Shown: positions 16,237 through 19,745 of the stretch, piece after piece
Position numbering within the stretch: position 1 is the first letter of the stretch
How the letters are laid out: each line of letters begins with the position of its first letter
Source of the DNA: an uncultured Candidatus Altimarinota bacterium
Lineage (GTDB): Bacteria; Patescibacteriota; Gracilibacteria; BD1-5; UBA2023
Reading direction: 5' to 3'
NCBI GenBank assembly: GCA_938036655.1
Contig: CALHQS010000079.1
Span: forward strand, 1 to 19,745
Length of the DNA stretch: 19,745 bases
The notes under the pieces: generated by a model
What the model saw: only the letters and a program-made list of their open reading frames with translations
The model's database searches: none
What the model was told of the DNA's origin: nothing
Program-made: the position numbers and the translations under genes

Positions 16237-16503
16237 TCAAAAATCGCTTGCCATTTTTTTATTTTCATTTATAAAAATTTTTTTGAGAAAAAAATAAAAA
16301 AAGCCCTCAAATAAGGGCTTGAAAAAATAAGTTCCCAGAGAGCGTTGTTGAAGCTGTTTTTTCAGCTCAATTTCCGCTTCTCGAGATAAAATCCGACCAA
16401 AAAAATAGTTTTGAACTTCTTGCAAAATCTGCGAAGAATCGGTATTTTCTTGATACTTTTCGAAGAATCAAACAATTTCTTCGACCGTAACCATGACGCG
16501 CAT
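16237..16503 (-). CDS. Small protein gene with strong RBS and no in-frame stop before its terminator
   Basis: I do not recognise the family. ATG 16503 is preceded by a perfect AAGGAGG (5-base spacing) and a good promoter. The predicted protein starts MRVMVTVEEIVG with UGA-Gly at codon 12 (16470-16468). It continues with a helical, Gln/Glu-rich body (ILQEVQNYFFGRILSREAEI, then ELKKQLQQRSLGTYFFKPLF). No TAA or TAG occurs in frame before the hairpin terminator at 16301-16320, which begins at codon 62. The reading frame simply runs through the hairpin and T tract. The only nominal stop, at 16239-16237, is UGA, which is sense in this genome. The true 3' end of the protein is therefore uncertain, and 16237 is only the standard-code limit. 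Options are a nonstop mRNA handled by ribosome rescue, an indel in the assembly, or an RNA gene with a coding-like segment. Confidence 0.55.
16301..16320 (-). terminator. Intrinsic terminator located inside the open small gene
   Basis: Minus strand AAGCCCT (16320-16314), loop TATTTG, AGGGCTT (16307-16301), followed by seven T, one A, and seven T. It is a convincing rho-independent terminator for leftward transcription. Confidence 0.85.
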
Positions 16504-16508
16504 GATTG

Positions 16509-16515
16509 CCTCCTT
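16509..16515 (-). promoter_or_regulatory. Perfect Shine-Dalgarno sequence
   Basis: Minus-strand AAGGAGG (16515-16509) lies 5 bases before ATG 16503. It decides this start over the in-frame ATG at 16494. It is the only full Shine-Dalgarno motif seen ahead of a gene here. Confidence 0.8.
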
Positions 16516-16543
16516 GTAGTGGGTTGAAAAAAATTGGGAAAAT

Positions 16544-16571
16544 ACTATACAAAATTTTTTTCAAAAGTCAA
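16544..16571 (-). promoter_or_regulatory. Promoter of the nonstop small gene
   Basis: Minus-strand TTGACT (16571-16566) and TATAGT (16549-16544), 16-base spacer. The -35 starts directly after the stop of the upstream gene (16574-16572). The leader would be about 34 bases and contains the Shine-Dalgarno. Confidence 0.6.
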
Positions 16572-18272
16572 TTAAAATTCCAAAATCCTCCATCCGTCAG
16601 CATTTTTAACCACCAAAAACATCGTATCATAGCCAAAAGCAATGCTATTCACATCAACATCTTCCCAAGTTGTCTCAAGAATTTTTCCTCTTTTGTTGAT
16701 TACATAGCCATTTTCTGTTTTCTCAATAAACACATAATGACGAAAATTCGTTGGATCAAAGAAAAAATAATCGTAGGAAATATCGGCGCGATTTTGGTAG
16801 CCAGATTTGCGAATCAGTTCGGTCGCATTACGATAAATCGACCAACGCCCTTCACGGAAGGCTGCGAAAATAATCCCGGAATTATCCCCTTCCAGAGCGG
16901 GATTCATATATTTTTCAAGGCCACACAAATTGCCACGATATCGTGTGAAAAAACAATATCGATTTTCCCCTTGCGGTCGACCAAAATACGCAAAACCACT
17001 CGAATTCTGCTCCAAGAAAATTTCACGAATTTCATCAAGTCGACGATCCAAAACCGCACCATTCATCACGAGTGAAAAGCTCTCATCGTCAGTATTTTTG
17101 ATGGCGTAGAGTACATTGTACGCATTCATACGAAGCGTTCCTTGCACATATGCTTCACGAATCGTATGAATCACGGTGCCATTTTTTACGACCATTTTGG
17201 CAAAATTCTGATCCTCAACAATCATCATCATACTGCCATCTTCCGCGACCGCATAGCGCAAAATACTTGGATACGCGTCGCTCAATTTTTTCCCATTTTT
17301 AAAAATAATATGCGAATCACCGATTTTTTCTCGCCAAAAAATATCCTTCGTTTGTGAATTATAAAAAATTTTATCAGTCGTATCAGTCTCTGTCTGAAAA
17401 GTTTGCTCACCAGAATCTGTTACAATATGAAGTTCTCCATTTTCCGATCGGAAAGCCAAAAATTGAGAATTTTCTTCAGAAACGAGCGTTCCAATATTTT
17501 TCTCATTTTCGATAATTTTTCCATCATTTTGCACGAAAAAATTTCTCTCACCAATCGTGCGAACATTTGCTAAATCTTTTGGATTTTGAATTGTTGTTTT
17601 ACTCGGAAATGCCTTGGTAACACCGTTTTTGTCAGTCGCGAGAAATGAAAAAATATTTTTGGAACGATTGTATGAAAAATTACGAATTTCCTGAAACGAA
17701 GGAGACAAAAGTTGTCCCGACGCGGTCGTGATTTCCGAATGCGCAAAAATGTTTCCGAGTGCGCTTGATTGTGTGCTTTTGGTGGAATTTTGTTCCGCGA
17801 TAAAAATAATAAATGCTGTTAAAAGCGTGAGTGTTATCATTCCAACAATTCCGAGAATTTTCTCATATACACGAGAAAAATCGGTTTTTTGAGCTTCCAA
17901 AAATTGCTCATCATCACGTATGAAAGTCAGCACCAAAAAAATAAGTCCGATCAGCAAAAAAATCCATCCCCACGAAAAACTCTGCAACACCTGATGCGAA
18001 AAACTTTTTACCATACCAGTGATCGTCATCACACCGAGCGAAAGCACGAGCACAATGAGGGCTGCCGTCACAATATATGAGAGCTTGCGAAGGCGAAAGT
18101 GAGCGAGAAAAAAAAGAATTGTTAGGCCAATTAAAATACTATATGCAACATATTGCATATTTGTCAATGCATACGGACGAGTAATATTAACTCCAGCCAC
18201 AGCAGGCGCAATCATTCATGTAAAAAGGCTCACCGTTGCGAGCATGATAAAATGTTTTCGCGAAATATTCAT
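16572..18272 (-). CDS. Multi-TM protein with propeller-like C-terminal domain (one UGA-Gly codon)
   Basis: A 566-residue protein of no family I can name. ATG 18272 gives a signal-like N-terminus (MNISRKHFIMLATVSLFTGM then IAPAVAG) in which UGA at 18218-18216 (residue 19) is read as Gly. With the standard code the N-terminus would be lost. Four further hydrophobic helices follow, at about 36-56, 62-86, 100-120 and 140-160. The last 390 residues are soluble. They contain recurring short strands with NG/DG turns (VQNDGKII, FKNGKKLSD, VVKNGTVI, VMNGAVLD, NKRGKILE), a pattern typical of beta-propeller or WG-type repeats. Two cysteines (RYCFFTRYRGNLCG) could pair if this domain is outside the cell. 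It lies between the 7TM_transglut-type gene and the nonstop gene. No clear terminator follows its TAA. Confidence 0.82.
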
Positions 18273-18368
18273 AATCTGATAAATATATTATTCATAATAT
18301 TGTTTTTTTGTAAATTGCAAGAGCAATTTGACTTTTTATTGCGAAATTGTAATTTTTTAGAATGCAAA

Positions 18369-18396
18369 ATAAAAATTCTCATACGAGAATTTTTAT
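18369..18396 (-). terminator. Terminator of the 7TM_transglut-type gene
   Basis: A 12-bp stem (18369-18380 with 18385-18396) has a 4-base loop and a T/A-rich tail on the minus strand. It overlaps the TAA stop at 18395-18393. Confidence 0.87.
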
Positions 18397-19745
18397 TCTT
18401 CTTCGCTGATATTGCGAAGCACTGGCGAAAATCGGAAATATTCCACGACTTGAAGCCCCGTATAGCGCCCCACCAAAAGATTGGCAATCACAATCAAGAA
18501 AATCACATCCGGATACGAAATGAGAAAATATTGAAGGGAGCGAGATGAGAAAATCGCCACCACAATCGCGATAATCACCGCATAACGGAACAATTCGAGA
18601 ATCCCAGATTTTGAGAAAAATTTGATACCATCAATGAGTCGCTCCATGATGAACAAAATCGCAAAAATCGCCACAATCGCAACAGAATTTTGGAAGATCG
18701 TATAGTTAAAAATTCCGATTTCAAAAACATTGTCCACACCCATTGCCGCAAGCAACAAGAAAATATACATACTGATTAGGAAGGCTTTTTTGGCATTGAC
18801 AAGAAGCTGAATGCGGTTGGTAATCGCATTCGATACAATCACTGAAATCACCGCCAAAGCCGCAAAAACGAGCGAAAAAGTATAGCCCATCTGCGAAACA
18901 ATAATCGCAAACAAAAGTGGATAATACACGGAAAATGTATCCAAACCGATAATTTGTTTGAGAATATTGAAAATCAGCGCTACGACTGATAACAAAAGCA
19001 AAAATCCAAGAAATTGATACGAAACGCCAGAATACGCAAGATATTCCAAAAAGCTACTCATCGTGAGAGCAAAATGATTTTTTTCATACGAAAGCGTCTC
19101 GCCAAGCACTACTTCACGATCGTCTTCATACGCCCATTTTCCGAGTAAAGTACTGAGCTGATCCGCGGTAATGAGCGAAATATTATTGTCAGTGATACCG
19201 AGATTGGCGATAGATTTTGCCAAAACCTTCGCAAGAAGCGTACGAGAATGTGGCGAAATAATAAAAATCTTCGTATTCGTGAAAATATTTTCTTTGATAC
19301 GCTGCAAGCGTTCCATTTCAGAAAACAACTCGATGATATTATCATGATTGATTACGAGAATATCAGCTGTTCCGATCACATTCCAAAGCGCAGACTGATC
19401 TTCAATCTGGAAAGAATTTCCCACAAAATGAGCATCGAGCAAAACAGATTTTTCACGAAAAACGCTCGCTAGCGTCGAATCACCAATATCAGTACGCTCT
19501 TTCCCGATATACATAATCACTTCGCGATACACGTGAACTTCGCGCGTGATGCTTCCCACACAATTGTACGCAGCACTATCAATCGGCGTAAAAATGATAG
19601 TCGCAATTCCTGGGGCAATATTGAATGTATGGGAGAATTTACTATTTGTCACCTTCACATCCTCAATATAATCGTCCATCTGAATACGGAAAAACCCCGT
19701 AGGCGCCACAGAACCATTATTGTCCACCAAACTATATTCATGTGT
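18393..19745 (-). CDS. 7TM_transglut-type membrane protein (5' end beyond the window)
   Basis: The frame is open to the right edge, so the start is outside the window and 450 residues are seen. The N-terminal half is a soluble, presumably extracytoplasmic region (FFRIQMDDYIEDVKV; later ADILVINHDNIIELFSEMER). The C-terminal half has about seven TM helices. Segments such as GLDTFSVYYPLLFAIIVSQM, AIVAIFAILFIMERLIDGI, FLISYPDVIFLIVIANLLVG and RYTGLQVVEYFRFSPVLR fit the pattern of the 7-transmembrane domain that is usually fused to an inactive transglutaminase (7TM_transglut_2, UUP1-like proteins). These are often found near ATP-grasp ligases in other bacteria and their function is unknown. It ends at TAA overlapping a terminator. 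The visible part lacks the transglutaminase-like domain, which may lie further upstream. The family call is from recalled pattern. Confidence 0.75.
   Translation of the reverse strand, partial: THEYSLVDNNGSVAPTGFFRIQMDDYIEDVKVTNSKFSHTFNIAPGIATIIFTPIDSAAYNCVGSITREVHVYREVIMYIGKERTDIGDSTLASVFREKSVLLDAHFVGNSFQIEDQSALWNVIGTADILVINHDNIIELFSEMERLQRIKENIFTNTKIFIISPHSRTLLAKVLAKSIANLGITDNNISLITADQLSTLLGKWAYEDDREVVLGETLSYEKNHFALTMSSFLEYLAYSGVSYQFLGFLLLLSVVALIFNILKQIIGLDTFSVYYPLLFAIIVSQMGYTFSLVFAALAVISVIVSNAITNRIQLLVNAKKAFLISMYIFLLLAAMGVDNVFEIGIFNYTIFQNSVAIVAIFAILFIMERLIDGIKFFSKSGILELFRYAVIIAIVVAIFSSRSLQYFLISYPDVIFLIVIANLLVGRYTGLQVVEYFRFSPVLRNISEEE

Noticed and set aside
16237..16239. Genuine stop codon for the small gene
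   Set aside because: It is UGA, which is glycine in this genome, and it lies past the hairpin terminator.
15449..16297. Long plus-strand open frame of 282 codons
   Set aside because: It is antisense to the M23 hydrolase, rich in His, Phe and Ile as expected of a shadow frame, and has no family pattern.
16290..16540. Known structured RNA (4.5S, 6S, tmRNA or tRNA) instead of a small gene
   Set aside because: I saw no signature of these RNAs, while a perfect SD, a start codon and protein-like codon use are present. An unknown RNA is not excluded.
1..19745. tRNA genes, rRNA, CRISPR arrays, insertion sequences
   Set aside because: None was recognised by reading both strands. No regularly spaced repeats and no transposase-like protein were seen. 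The intergenic gaps are mostly too short.

Overview
The window comes from a small-genome, AT-rich bacterium that reads UGA as glycine (genetic code 25). This points to the Candidate Phyla Radiation groups Absconditabacteria (SR1) or Gracilibacteria (BD1-5/GN02). The evidence is internal. Ten in-frame UGA codons lie in seven genes that otherwise look intact. Two of them sit where the families demand glycine: the C-terminal wing of an OmpR-type regulator and the KPGITG motif of a bacterial sugar transferase. Every gene whose end can be trusted stops at TAA or TAG. Read with the standard code, valS, recX, the response regulator, the NUDIX gene and the sugar transferase would all look broken. No tRNA, rRNA, CRISPR array or insertion sequence was recognised.

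Layout, left to right. A truncated membrane-protein gene (minus) is divergent from a two-component system (response regulator and histidine kinase, plus), followed by a TelA-like gene (plus). A minus-strand recX-radA pair comes next. Two small stand-alone unknown genes (plus) follow, each with its own promoter and terminator. Then come a metG-NUDIX pair and a LemA-like gene (minus), a polyprenyl-phosphate sugar transferase and lgt (plus), and a long minus-strand run: valS, a coiled-coil/M23/lysozyme-like cell-wall hydrolase, a very small gene with no usable stop codon, a multi-TM protein with a propeller-like C-terminus, and a 7TM_transglut-type membrane protein cut by the window edge.

Functionally it is a mix of housekeeping (two class I aminoacyl-tRNA synthetases, RadA/RecX recombination functions) and cell-envelope work (lipoprotein diacylglyceryl transfer, surface-glycan initiation, peptidoglycan hydrolysis, several membrane proteins). 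Such genomes are reduced and usually belong to host-dependent cells, so envelope, sensing and surface functions may concern host contact. That last point is inference.

The expression architecture is compact and can be read by eye. Sigma70-like promoters mostly have 16-base spacers. 5' leaders are very short and some starts appear leaderless. Shine-Dalgarno sequences are almost absent, with one striking exception at the nonstop small gene. Short hairpin terminators often overlap stop codons and are shared by convergent genes.
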